Position numbers and translations under genes: made by a program
From: Deltaproteobacteria bacterium
Lineage (GTDB): Bacteria > Desulfobacterota > Deferrisomatia > Deferrisomatales > BM512
Assembly: GCA_002869005.1 (NCBI GenBank)
Contig: PKTU01000182.1
Span: forward strand, 1 to 34,450
DNA length: 34,450 nt
Direction: 5' to 3'
Part shown: positions 8,509 to 15,594 of the stretch, one piece after another
Position numbering within the stretch: the stretch's first letter is position 1
Layout of the letters: the number at the start of each line of letters is the position of its first letter
The notes under the pieces: model-generated
The model's database searches: none
Seen by the model: only the letters and a program-made list of their open reading frames with translations
Told to the model about the DNA's origin: nothing

Positions 8509-9639
8509 TTGAGTTTTAAATCATTAGAGCTAGATGAAAAGATAGCTTCCAATATAAAGAGAGCGGGCTATGAGACGCCTACGCCGATACAGGCGGCTGC
8601 GATTCCCAAGGCGCTCGCGGGCAATGACATTCTAGGGATTGCAGAGACGGGAACCGGTAAAACGGCGGCTTACGTCCTACCCATCCTACAGCGACTGCTC
8701 GAAGGCCCCAGGAACAAGGTCCGCGCCCTCATAGTCGCCCCGACAAGAGAGCTCGCCGAGCAGATACATGAAAGTATAAAGGGGCTGAGTCGAAAGACCG
8801 GACTCCGCAGCATGACTATTTACGGAGGGGTGGGTTTTAATCCGCAGATTGACAAGCTGCGCCGAGGTTTTGAGATAGTCGTATCCTGCCCCGGCCGCCT
8901 TCTGGACCACGCAGGGCGCGGGACCATCGACCTTTCAGGGGTGGAGGTTCTTGTGCTGGATGAGGCGGACCGCATGTTCGACATGGGGTTTTTGCCTGAG
9001 GTGAGAAGGATAACCGCGCTTTTGCCCGCCACGCGTCAGACGCTCCTTTTCTCGGCGACGATGCCCGAAGAGGTGCGCCACCTGTCGTCGGAGGTGCTTA
9101 CCGCCCCGCAAATAGTCAAAGTCTCCCGTAGGGCTATGGCTGATACCGTGAGGCACTCGCTCTTCCCCGTCGAGAAAAGCAAAAAGGGCGCGCTTTTGCT
9201 TGAGCTATTGGCAACCACCGAGACCAACTCGGTGCTCATCTTCACCCGCACGAAGCACCTTGCCAAGCGCATAGCCGAAAAGCTCGCCAAAAACGGCCAC
9301 AAGGCGACCTCTCTGCAAGGGAACCTCTCCCAGAACCGTCGTCAGGCAGCGATGAAGGGCTTCAAGGATGGCACCTATACGATACTGGTCGCGACGGACA
9401 TAGCCGCGCGAGGGATAGACATATCCACCGTTTCCCATGTCATCAACTACGACATGCCCAAAACCGTGGAGGACTACACTCACCGTACAGGGCGTACAGG
9501 CAGGGCGCGCCGCTCCGGAGACGCTTTTTCTATGGTTACCGGCGAGGACCGCGCAGTGGTGAGGAAGATAGAGAAGATAATGAACGCCCGGATCGAGCGC
9601 CGCGCAGTCGAGGGGCTTACGGTAAATAACGCAGCTTAA
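8509..9639 (+). CDS. rhlE: DEAD-box ATP-dependent RNA helicase, RhlE type
   Basis: ATP-dependent RNA helicase of 376 residues with a complete motif set: Q motif PTPIQ, Walker A AETGTGKT, PTRELAEQI, VLDEADRMFDMGF, LFSATMP, then IFTRTKHLAKRIAEKL, ARGIDI and HRTGRTGRA. The core length and the MSFKSLELDE opening match RhlE, which acts in ribosome maturation and RNA decay. There is no long basic C-terminal tail. The start is TTG at 8509, preceded at 7 bases by AAGGA; no ATG fits the conserved N-terminus. It converges with the minus-strand cytochrome gene 20 bases later. Confidence 0.93.
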   Translation: MSFKSLELDEKIASNIKRAGYETPTPIQAAAIPKALAGNDILGIAETGTGKTAAYVLPILQRLLEGPRNKVRALIVAPTRELAEQIHESIKGLSRKTGLRSMTIYGGVGFNPQIDKLRRGFEIVVSCPGRLLDHAGRGTIDLSGVEVLVLDEADRMFDMGFLPEVRRITALLPATRQTLLFSATMPEEVRHLSSEVLTAPQIVKVSRRAMADTVRHSLFPVEKSKKGALLLELLATTETNSVLIFTRTKHLAKRIAEKLAKNGHKATSLQGNLSQNRRQAAMKGFKDGTYTILVATDIAARGIDISTVSHVINYDMPKTVEDYTHRTGRTGRARRSGDAFSMVTGEDRAVVRKIEKIMNARIERRAVEGLTVNNAA

Positions 9640-9650
9640 CCGATCAGCCT

Positions 9651-9676
9651 TGTGGAGGCTTACCAGAACCTCCACA
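9651..9676. repeat. 8-bp inverted repeat between convergent genes
   Basis: TGTGGAGG at 9651-9658 is the reverse complement of 9669-9676, with a 10-base loop that covers the stop codon of the minus-strand gene. There is no T run on either side, so it is not a classic terminator, but it is the only hairpin between the two convergent genes and may limit read-through. Confidence 0.45.
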
Positions 9677-10571
9677 TACCTACGACAAGCAATATCCCGA
9701 AAGCCACGGCGAGGTTTACATAGGCCATCACGTAAAGCAGCCGCACCTCTTTCGTCTCCAGCTTAAGTTCACCGTTCGCCATCGAGAATGTTGGGAAGCC
9801 CTCCAGCTTCTCGATGCCGTGCGGCGCATCCTTGAGTGCCGAGGTCATATCCTCCCCAGCCTGATGGCGTCCAAAGTGGCTACCTTCTTTCCACCTTTCG
9901 CTGCCGCTTAGATCATAGAGCACCTCATCGACTCGCACCCACGCCGGGCGCCCCTCCATACCGTCGTTTACCTGCCATCCGGCCCTGAGCTTCTTCAGCT
10001 TGGGGCTCAGGATTTGGGAGACGTATATAGCCGATAGGACGAGGAAGAGGTATAGCCCGATCTTCACCAGCAGCAACTTGCCGGAGGTTGAGTCGAGGAG
10101 CGCGCCGGGGTGGTGGTATCGCATCTTCGTCAGAATCACCCCGGTTACCCCGAGGACCAGTATCGATGCGAAAGCTATGCGCGTCTCGGTCTTGGGCAGC
10201 CCGCCCTTTGCGTACTTCGGCTTTAGTACCAGATGGACGTAGAGTATGGTGCCTATCCAGGCGAAGGCCGCTATGAGGTGCGCCATTCCCAGGAGTATTT
10301 TCAGTATGCGTTCCCCCGCCGTCTTCGGCGCTCCTATCGAGGTCTTTGGCGGCGGCCACTCGTAGCCGGAGGTAAGAAAGGCATCACCCACCGGGGTAAG
10401 GGTTCCACCGCCGGTTTCGTCGATATGGCAGGTTTTGCAGGGCTCTTTGCTCTGCATGGCGAACTCCTCTGTGGCCCGGGAGACGCTCACACAAAATAGC
10501 GTAGTCAGAATGAGGGCAGCCAGGAGTAGCTTTAGCTGAGCTTTTAAAGACATTGTCCACGCCGGTATCAA
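9660..10571 (-). CDS. CopD-like membrane protein with c-heme motif and cytochrome b5 domain
   Basis: A predicted inner-membrane redox protein of about 303 residues. After a hydrophobic N-terminal segment (about residues 13-31, signal or anchor) there is a CKTCH c-type heme motif at about 45-49. Three hydrophobic helices follow (about 90-112, 131-150, 168-188) with CopD-like character. Next is a cytochrome b5-like heme domain (about 211-252; AWVRVDEVLYDLSGS and later KDAPHG), and a last helix ends in MWRFW. A c-heme plus a b5-heme in one polypeptide suggests electron transfer across or near the membrane. The start is uncertain: TTG at 10571 is chosen because AGAGGTG precedes it at 6 bases. ATG at 10553 would still keep the signal, and ATG at 10607 would overlap the upstream gene. 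It follows the DUF5714 gene by 5 bases, so co-translation is likely. Confidence 0.8.
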   Translation of the reverse strand: MIPAWTMSLKAQLKLLLAALILTTLFCVSVSRATEEFAMQSKEPCKTCHIDETGGGTLTPVGDAFLTSGYEWPPPKTSIGAPKTAGERILKILLGMAHLIAAFAWIGTILYVHLVLKPKYAKGGLPKTETRIAFASILVLGVTGVILTKMRYHHPGALLDSTSGKLLLVKIGLYLFLVLSAIYVSQILSPKLKKLRAGWQVNDGMEGRPAWVRVDEVLYDLSGSERWKEGSHFGRHQAGEDMTSALKDAPHGIEKLEGFPTFSMANGELKLETKEVRLLYVMAYVNLAVAFGILLVVGMWRFW

Positions 10572-10576
10572 TGCGT

Positions 10577-11377
10577 TCACCTCTTTTCGCCGGTGAAGTA
10601 GGGGCATTGCCCCTCCCGGCAGCCGTGGGGATGCGCGCTGCTGAATTCGCAGGCCGATGGGGCGGATATGGGAAGGACTACCTCGAGCGCCTCGGCGAGA
10701 TAATCAGCCGCTACCGCTATTGAGGCTAGCATGTACGCTTTGCAGCAGCTGGGCCCCGTGAGCCCGGTTATCGCGCTTGAGGTTCGCGTAGCAGCCTCCA
10801 TGGTTATGCGCTGCTCCCCATTTGTGCCGCACTTTGACCCAGTGAGCAGGGCGAAGACTGCCCCAATCGCAGGAGTAATGCCGCAAACCCCCGTAAGGCC
10901 GCAGTACCCGCCGATGGCTTGTCTGTCCAGCCTGGAGAAGACCTCGTCCACTTCGGCCTCTTTTATATTAAATGCCCCCTTATTTCGAAGCGCGCCCAAC
11001 AACGCCCCCGCCGCGATGTAGGCGTGTTGGCAGCCGAGCATGGCAAGGCGGGGGTCGCGCAGCATCTGCTCCGCCAGTTGAATGGGGTCCATAGAGGAGG
11101 AGGATAACGCCGTCCGTTTAAAGCTCTTGAGTGAATCGGCGTTGCAACAAGCGTCACAGAGAAAATGACCGTCAGGGCAACGAATGTGCGCGCGCTGCTC
11201 TCTGCCGCAGAGGTCGCAATTCAGGGTTGCCGCGCGGGTCAGGTACTCCAGGGGGGTCCCGCATGTCAGGCAATGGGTGACTTCTTGCGGCGTCGAAGGT
11301 GTTGCAGCGCTTTCGGAGTGCCGACCGGCACTATCCTCCGGAGCTCAACAGCTTTGATTGATTTTTATTTCATCCAT
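10577..11377 (-). CDS. DUF5714 protein, probable selenoprotein (UGA at codon 11)
   Basis: The main domain (from residue 96, where an internal ATG lies at 11092) matches DUF5714: GCQHAYIAAGALLGAL, GGYCGLTGVCG, PSCCK, and a HPHGCREGQCPYF end rich in cysteine. Read upstream in the same frame, the protein continues through a zinc-ribbon-like region: C36-X2-C39, C54-X2-C57, CPDGHFLCDACC at 67-78. This N-terminus is what I recall for family members. No ATG, GTG or TTG exists in frame between residue 96 and a TGA at 11345-11347. Beyond the TGA the frame stays open to an ATG at 11377, preceded by CGGAG at 12 bases; the next upstream stop is 11402-11404. Read as selenocysteine, the N-terminus is MDEIKINQSCU, and a GGUC-loop hairpin follows the UGA. 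The product would be 266 residues. A frameshift or a rare start codon is the alternative. Biochemical function is unknown. Confidence 0.78.
11317..11332 (-). promoter_or_regulatory. Candidate bacterial SECIS element
   Basis: On the minus strand the bases after the in-frame UGA (11345-11347) form a perfect 6-bp stem AGUGCC / GGCACU closed by the tetraloop GGUC. The loop occupies nucleotides 19-22 after the UGA. From memory, the GGUC of the E. coli fdhF SECIS, which SelB recognises, sits at the same distance. A bulged U like that of fdhF is not obvious, although two more G-C pairs can form below an AU bulge. The hairpin lies wholly within coding sequence, as bacterial SECIS elements do. Confidence 0.7.
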
Positions 11378-11529
11378 CTTCGAACAGGGCTCCGATGGCT
11401 GTTAGCCGCCGTCTCATCGATTGGCTGGCAAAAGAAGTTAGTGAAGCCCAAACCTTATCACGCCTCTCTTGTCCTTGCCAGATGGGAGAAGTTCCCAATC
11501 GAAAAGAGACTCGGGCAAAGCCTCGCCGG

Positions 11530-11559
11530 TTGACCCCGGTGGCTTAGTGGCCGCAGAAT
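11530..11559 (+). promoter_or_regulatory. trmO: Candidate sigma-70 promoter of trmO
   Basis: TTGACC at 11530-11535 is followed after 18 bases by CAGAAT at 11554-11559. This would give a leader of about 50 bases with GAGGT 11 bases before the trmO ATG. The match is moderate and no experiment supports it. Confidence 0.4.
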
Positions 11560-11618
11560 AAAGGGGTAGAGTTAACTATCGCCCGCCACCTGCCGGGCAG
11601 CAATGAGGTCGGACAGCC

Positions 11619-12086
11619 ATGAAGTTCGAAATATCCCCCATAGGAATCATCCATACCCCTTTCAAAGAGAAATCAGAGTGCCCTGTTCAGACTAGGGCTG
11701 CCGGTGAAACCATGGGAAGGGTAGAGCTATTGCCGGAGCTGGCGGCCGGCCTTAAAGACATAGAGCTTTTTACGCATATCTATCTCTTTTACATCTTCGA
11801 CAGGGCAGGGGAGGTAGAGCTCCTCCGCCACCCTTTCCTCGACGATGAGCCGCACGGGATCTTCGCCACACGCCACCCATGCAGGCCCACCCCCCTTGGC
11901 TTGTCAATAGTTGAGCTCTTGGAGCGGCGGGATAATATGCTCACGGTAAAGGGGATCGACGTGCTGGACGGCACCCCCCTCATTGACATAAAACCATATG
12001 CACCCAAATTCGATGAGATTCGCGGCGCCTCAAACGGGTGGCTTGAGGGTAAGGATTGGCGTCATAAACCGGAGGGCCGGGAGTAG
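11619..12086 (+). CDS. trmO: tRNA (N6-threonylcarbamoyladenosine37-N6)-methyltransferase, TrmO/TsaA family
   Basis: SAM-dependent enzyme that adds a methyl group to t6A37 of tRNA (family formerly TsaA/UPF0066, YaeB in E. coli). The 155-residue protein starts FEISPIGIIHTPFKEKSECPVQ, has IELFTHIYLFYIFDRAG, then the diagnostic GIFATRHPCRPTPLGLSIVELLER, VKGIDVLDGTPLIDIKPYAPKFD and a short end. E. coli TrmO has an extra C-terminal domain; this short form is common. The ATG is preceded by GAGGT. Followed by its own terminator. Confidence 0.9.
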   Translation: MKFEISPIGIIHTPFKEKSECPVQTRAAGETMGRVELLPELAAGLKDIELFTHIYLFYIFDRAGEVELLRHPFLDDEPHGIFATRHPCRPTPLGLSIVELLERRDNMLTVKGIDVLDGTPLIDIKPYAPKFDEIRGASNGWLEGKDWRHKPEGRE

Positions 12087-12130
12087 TTGGATGATCGCCA
12101 AGGTTTAAGGTGGCTATGACTTAATGTAGT

Positions 12131-12159
12131 GAGCCCAGGCAAAGTGCCGGGGCTCTTTT
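12131..12159 (+). terminator. Intrinsic terminator of trmO
   Basis: GAGCCC-A-GGC (12131-12140) pairs with GCC-G-GGGCTC (12146-12155) with one A/G mismatch and a 5-base loop, followed by TTTTA. The T run touches the stop codon of the convergent thioesterase gene. Confidence 0.85.
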
Positions 12160-12565
12160 ATCCGTCAACTTTAAGGCCAAAGTCATCCAGGAGCTTTTGA
12201 GTGAGCTCCACCGGCCGGCCGGTTTTAAGCGATACTATTACGAAGGTGACATTGGCGTCCGCTACGACCTTGTCGCTTCCCTCCAATAGCACTAGCTGGT
12301 GGATCACTGCGCTCTTGTTGCCGGTTGAAATCAACTCTGTTTGGATTTCCAGCGCCTCACCCTGAAAAGCGGGTCGGCGGTAGTCTATATTTATATTAAC
12401 CACGCTAAACCCAAGCCCCTCTTTGACTACATTCTCGAAGGCGCCGACCTTCTCGAACCACTGCCAGCGCCCCTCCTCCAGAAACTCCAGGTAGCGCGCG
12501 TTGTTTACGTGTCCATACATGTCAAGGTGGTAGCCCCTGACCTTGATTGTTGTCTTGACCTTCAT
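12158..12565 (-). CDS. Hotdog-fold acyl-CoA thioesterase (YbgC/FadM type)
   Basis: A 135-residue 4HBT-family thioesterase that hydrolyses acyl-CoA thioesters; the chain-length preference is not deducible. The signature GYHLDMYGHVNNARYLEFLEEGR carries the catalytic Asp (about residue 15) in the usual loop before the long helix, and the later strands VVNINIDYRRPAFQGEALEIQT and ADANVTFVIVSL fit the fold. The ATG is preceded by GGGAGA at about 8 bases. It is monocistronic, transcribed towards trmO, and lies downstream of the histidine kinase terminator. Confidence 0.88.
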   Translation of the reverse strand: MKVKTTIKVRGYHLDMYGHVNNARYLEFLEEGRWQWFEKVGAFENVVKEGLGFSVVNINIDYRRPAFQGEALEIQTELISTGNKSAVIHQLVLLEGSDKVVADANVTFVIVSLKTGRPVELTQKLLDDFGLKVDG

Positions 12566-12655
12566 AACTGGATCTCCCGCAAATTATTTTATGAATAGCG
12601 GTTCATTATGTTCTGCGTGCCTCTACTTTGCACGCGAAAAAAGCTACAATGAAAT

Positions 12656-12682
12656 AAAAAAGCCCCGCTCGCCGTGCGGGGC
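12656..12682 (-). terminator. Intrinsic terminator of the hybrid histidine kinase
   Basis: On the minus strand GCCCCGC pairs with GCGGGGC (plus-strand 12676-12682 and 12662-12668) around a 7-base loop and runs into TTTTTTA. It lies 19 bases after the kinase stop codon. Confidence 0.9.
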
Positions 12683-12701
12683 CTAAGCGGATACTACAAG
12701 A

Positions 12702-15398
12702 TTAAACTACTTCCGAGAGGACCGCGCTGACCTTACTGGTCAAGTCAGTTGGCCTGTATGGCTTTTGGATGAAACCGGCGAGCCCTTTGCTATCGAAGTG
12801 GTCGGTTGCTTCCTGCTCTCCGTAGCCGCTGGAGAGGATTATTTTAATGGCGGGGTTCAATTCCCTGAGCGCCAGGTAGGCCTCCTCGCCCCCCATCCTC
12901 GGCATAACCATATCTAGCAGTACAAGGTCGAAGGGCACCGATGCTTCGCGGAAAATTTCAAGCCCCTCTACGCCGTCCATTGCGGTAACGACCTCAAGGC
13001 CGGTCCGTTCAAGTACACTTTTTGCAAATTCGCACACCACCGGCTCATCGTCGATGACCAGTACCCTTCCTTTCAATCGTTCGCTGCCGATTTCAGCAAC
13101 AGGGGAGTCGTCCGGCATATGTTTTTCCGGTGTTCCCTCGGAGGCGGGCAGATAGACCTTTACGCTCGTTCCCTTTCCGACCTCGCTCTCAATCTTTATG
13201 GCGCCCCTATGCCCACGGACTATCCCCAGTGTCGCAGCCAAACCCAGGCCACGTCCGGCGAACTTGGTTGTAAAGAAGGGGTCGTAGACCCTCCCAAGGG
13301 TCTCTTCATCCATGCCGCAACCCGTATCCGTGACCTCTATGTAGATGAAAAGCCCCTCTCCGGCGTTTTCGCTGGCGGACATATCATAGAGGTCGCCTTT
13401 GGAAAGCTCCCTTGTCCCCGTGCTGACACGTATCTCGCCCTTGCCCCCCTCCATAGCTTCAGCTGCATTTGTTATCAGGTTCATGAAAACCTGTCTTATC
13501 TGGGTGGCGTCTGCGTCTATTGGGGGGAGATCTTCGGCAAGGTCGAAATGAAGGGTGGCGCGTTTTTCCGTGCTGGACTCCAGCAGCGCGGTCATCTCCA
13601 CCGCCATCCGGTTTATATCCATAGTCTCTACAACAAAGTGGCCCTTGCCTGAGTAGGCAAGCATCTGCCGCGCCAGGTCAGCGGCGCGAATCGATGACGC
13701 GAGAATGCTCTCGACGTTGCCGCGAAGAGCGCTTTTTTCATCTAATTTCATGAGCGCCATCTCCGCATTGCCCATGACACCGACGAGGAGATTGTTGAAG
13801 TCGTGAGCTATTCCTCCAGCCAACACGCCCAGGCTCTCCAGCTTCTGCGCATGCTCCACCTGGCGCTGTAGTTTCAGGCGCTCAGACTCGGCTTTTTTCC
13901 GTTCGGTTATGTCTATACATGACTCGATGATCTGTACCACCTCGCCACCCTCATTGAAGATTGGCGCGGCTATTACCTCTGTTATCCGAGCGTTGCCATC
14001 TTTGTCCAGATGTGTGTGCTCAGTGGTCAGCTTTCGGCCGGTCTTGAAGATGATATTGACGGGGCAGTCGTTCTCCGCCTCAGGGCAGGGATGGGCTTCG
14101 CCGTGATTTACCTCGAAGCAGTAGAGGTAATCCGCCTCGCTATGCCCTGATGAGCTCCTGTCTTTCGCCGCTTGATTCATCATGGCGATAGAGTGGTCGG
14201 CGTTGATCACCAGTATGGATTCGGGGAAGCTGTCGATAATAGTCTGCAAAAACTCCTTTGACTGCCTCAGCTTTGCCTCGCTCTCCTTTATCTCTGTTAT
14301 GTCGAGGGCCGTGAAGGTGATACCCTTTGAAAAATCGCCGCCGTCTATGGGGGTGCTGCTAAGGAAGATGTCTACTATCTCGCCATCTTTCCTTTTGAAT
14401 TTGGTTTCAATCGAGCCTACGCCCGCCTTAGTCATCTGGTTTTGTGTCTCTACTCCTACCGCCTTGTACTCCTCCTCGCTTCTATATATAAGGCGAGCTT
14501 TCTTTCCCAAAAGCTCCTCATCGGTGTAGCCGGTAATTATCTGGAACTGTTCGTTTACCCAGGTGAACACCCTGTTGACGACTATGCCGATGCCAACCGG
14601 CGCGACGCGAGAGACGCTTTCGAGCATTGAGGCGCTTTTTAGCCATGCCGCTTCCGCCTCCGCCTGCTTTAGCATCTTTTCCCTTATGTTTCGGGAGCCG
14701 GCGAATAGGCCAAGCATCCCGAGAGCCCATATCGTAAAGTGGAGGCCTCCCATCTGAAGAGCCCTTACGTTGTGAAGGCGCAGGTATTCATCCATGGGTA
14801 CCGAAACGCTTACGCCGCCACGGACGTTGCCCCCCGCTACGCCCCCTCCGGCGTGGCAGCCGCCGCACCCCTCGCCACCGACGACCGGCTTTATTATCCT
14901 GTAGTAGGTTTCACCATCTATTTTTGAGAGCCCCTTGACCTCGTCACCATTGCCGGTAAAGCTTTCAAGCGCGGCACGCTCCCAAGGGTCTGGCTCATTA
15001 TCTTCGCGCATCGGGTCCAGGCTTGAGAGATGGCCCCTTATGCCGCCGGGAATGCCTCCGATGTCATGGAGCTGGCGGGTGACATAGGCGGGGTTCATCA
15101 GCGTCAACCTTTTGCCTCCATCGGTCGTGGCGTACTTGTCGCTATCTTCCGGTATTAGGGGATTCGGCGGGGTCTCTTCGCTTATCTCAACGTAGATGCC
15201 GTTGTGGGAGAGGACCCAGCTCCTTAGGACGAACTCCTTTTCTAGTACAAGCTTCGCCTGCTGCTCTGCTATCGCTAACATATTGCTTCGATTAGAATAT
15301 GAGTCCCAGAAGAAGGATAGCAGTGAAAGAGTCGTCCAGATAAGCGCTAGGAGCAGGGTAGTTCGCTTTAGCGTAACTACCTGGGTGTCAATCGACAA
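12702..15398 (-). CDS. Heme-type hybrid sensor histidine kinase (DUF3365-PAS-PAS-HisKA-HATPase-REC)
   Basis: An 898-residue membrane hybrid kinase. Helix 1 is at about residues 13-30. The periplasmic part (about 31-215) resembles DUF3365/Tll0287-like sensors and has a c-type heme motif CGGCH at 178-182, pointing to redox, gas or electron-donor sensing. Helix 2 is at about 216-234. Two PAS domains follow (about 255-370 and 380-500; the second has a Cys-rich HPCPEAENDCP insert). HisKA has the phospho-acceptor His532 in GGIAHDFNN; the ATPase has FMNLITNAAE, DTGCGM and GRGLGLAATLG. A C-terminal receiver has Asp829 (LVLLDMVMP) and Lys879. No separate response regulator is adjacent. Start is TTG at 15398 with AAAGGA 8 bases upstream; no ATG fits before helix 1. 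The leader is strongly structured. Confidence 0.93.
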   Translation of the reverse strand: MSIDTQVVTLKRTTLLLALIWTTLSLLSFFWDSYSNRSNMLAIAEQQAKLVLEKEFVLRSWVLSHNGIYVEISEETPPNPLIPEDSDKYATTDGGKRLTLMNPAYVTRQLHDIGGIPGGIRGHLSSLDPMREDNEPDPWERAALESFTGNGDEVKGLSKIDGETYYRIIKPVVGGEGCGGCHAGGGVAGGNVRGGVSVSVPMDEYLRLHNVRALQMGGLHFTIWALGMLGLFAGSRNIREKMLKQAEAEAAWLKSASMLESVSRVAPVGIGIVVNRVFTWVNEQFQIITGYTDEELLGKKARLIYRSEEEYKAVGVETQNQMTKAGVGSIETKFKRKDGEIVDIFLSSTPIDGGDFSKGITFTALDITEIKESEAKLRQSKEFLQTIIDSFPESILVINADHSIAMMNQAAKDRSSSGHSEADYLYCFEVNHGEAHPCPEAENDCPVNIIFKTGRKLTTEHTHLDKDGNARITEVIAAPIFNEGGEVVQIIESCIDITERKKAESERLKLQRQVEHAQKLESLGVLAGGIAHDFNNLLVGVMGNAEMALMKLDEKSALRGNVESILASSIRAADLARQMLAYSGKGHFVVETMDINRMAVEMTALLESSTEKRATLHFDLAEDLPPIDADATQIRQVFMNLITNAAEAMEGGKGEIRVSTGTRELSKGDLYDMSASENAGEGLFIYIEVTDTGCGMDEETLGRVYDPFFTTKFAGRGLGLAATLGIVRGHRGAIKIESEVGKGTSVKVYLPASEGTPEKHMPDDSPVAEIGSERLKGRVLVIDDEPVVCEFAKSVLERTGLEVVTAMDGVEGLEIFREASVPFDLVLLDMVMPRMGGEEAYLALRELNPAIKIILSSGYGEQEATDHFDSKGLAGFIQKPYRPTDLTSKVSAVLSEVV

Positions 15399-15420
15399 AG
15401 TCGCGGTCCTTTCCCCGGCG

Positions 15421-15516
15421 GGGCAGGACCATTAGCCTGCCCCAAATAAAAGGGTATAGGTCGGGCGCGTTGAGGTATGGAAAGCGCCCTAAGCCTCAAC
15501 TTTAGAGTCGGGGCTT
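15421..15516 (-). promoter_or_regulatory. Structured leader upstream of the heme kinase
   Basis: The 120 bases before the kinase start hold many pairings. GGGCGC (15463-15468) matches GCGCCC (15484-15489), and GTTGAGG (15469-15475) matches CCTCAAC (15494-15500); these two stems interleave, so they are either mutually exclusive or a tight pseudoknot. AAGCC (15491-15495) can also pair with GGCTT (15512-15516). Nearer the start, GGGCAGG / CCTGCCC (15421-15442) forms a hairpin about 20 bases before the ribosome site. I do not recognise a known riboswitch class. Confidence 0.45.
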
Positions 15517-15594
15517 AACTTGGATGATTTTCCCACAAAATAGCACAGTAAAGGTAGGCGTGTAAGGGGAGGTCGATGCCGCGTTTATTGATTT

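Noticed and set aside
11092-11092. Taking ATG at 11092 as the true start of the DUF5714 gene
   Set aside because: The region upstream in the same frame encodes a clear zinc ribbon. The upstream bases happen to be purine-poor on the mRNA strand (TCC repeats) and give no ribosome site.
11165-11533. A plus-strand open frame over the start of the DUF5714 gene
   Set aside because: It has no ribosome site, no family similarity and a random-looking composition, and it lies opposite the zinc-ribbon coding sequence.
11520-11618. A folded element before trmO, considered as a molybdenum-cofactor riboswitch
   Set aside because: Pairings such as GGTGGC/GCCACC exist, but they do not fit the class as I know it, they include the likely promoter, and trmO is not a typical target.
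12615-12635. GCGTGC/GCACGC hairpin upstream of the thioesterase
   Set aside because: No T tract follows on either strand as a terminator would need, and it lies between a terminator and a promoter region without a clear role.
13119-13652. A 177-codon open frame antisense to the histidine kinase
   Set aside because: It is a by-product of GC-rich codon use, without ribosome site or recognisable domain.
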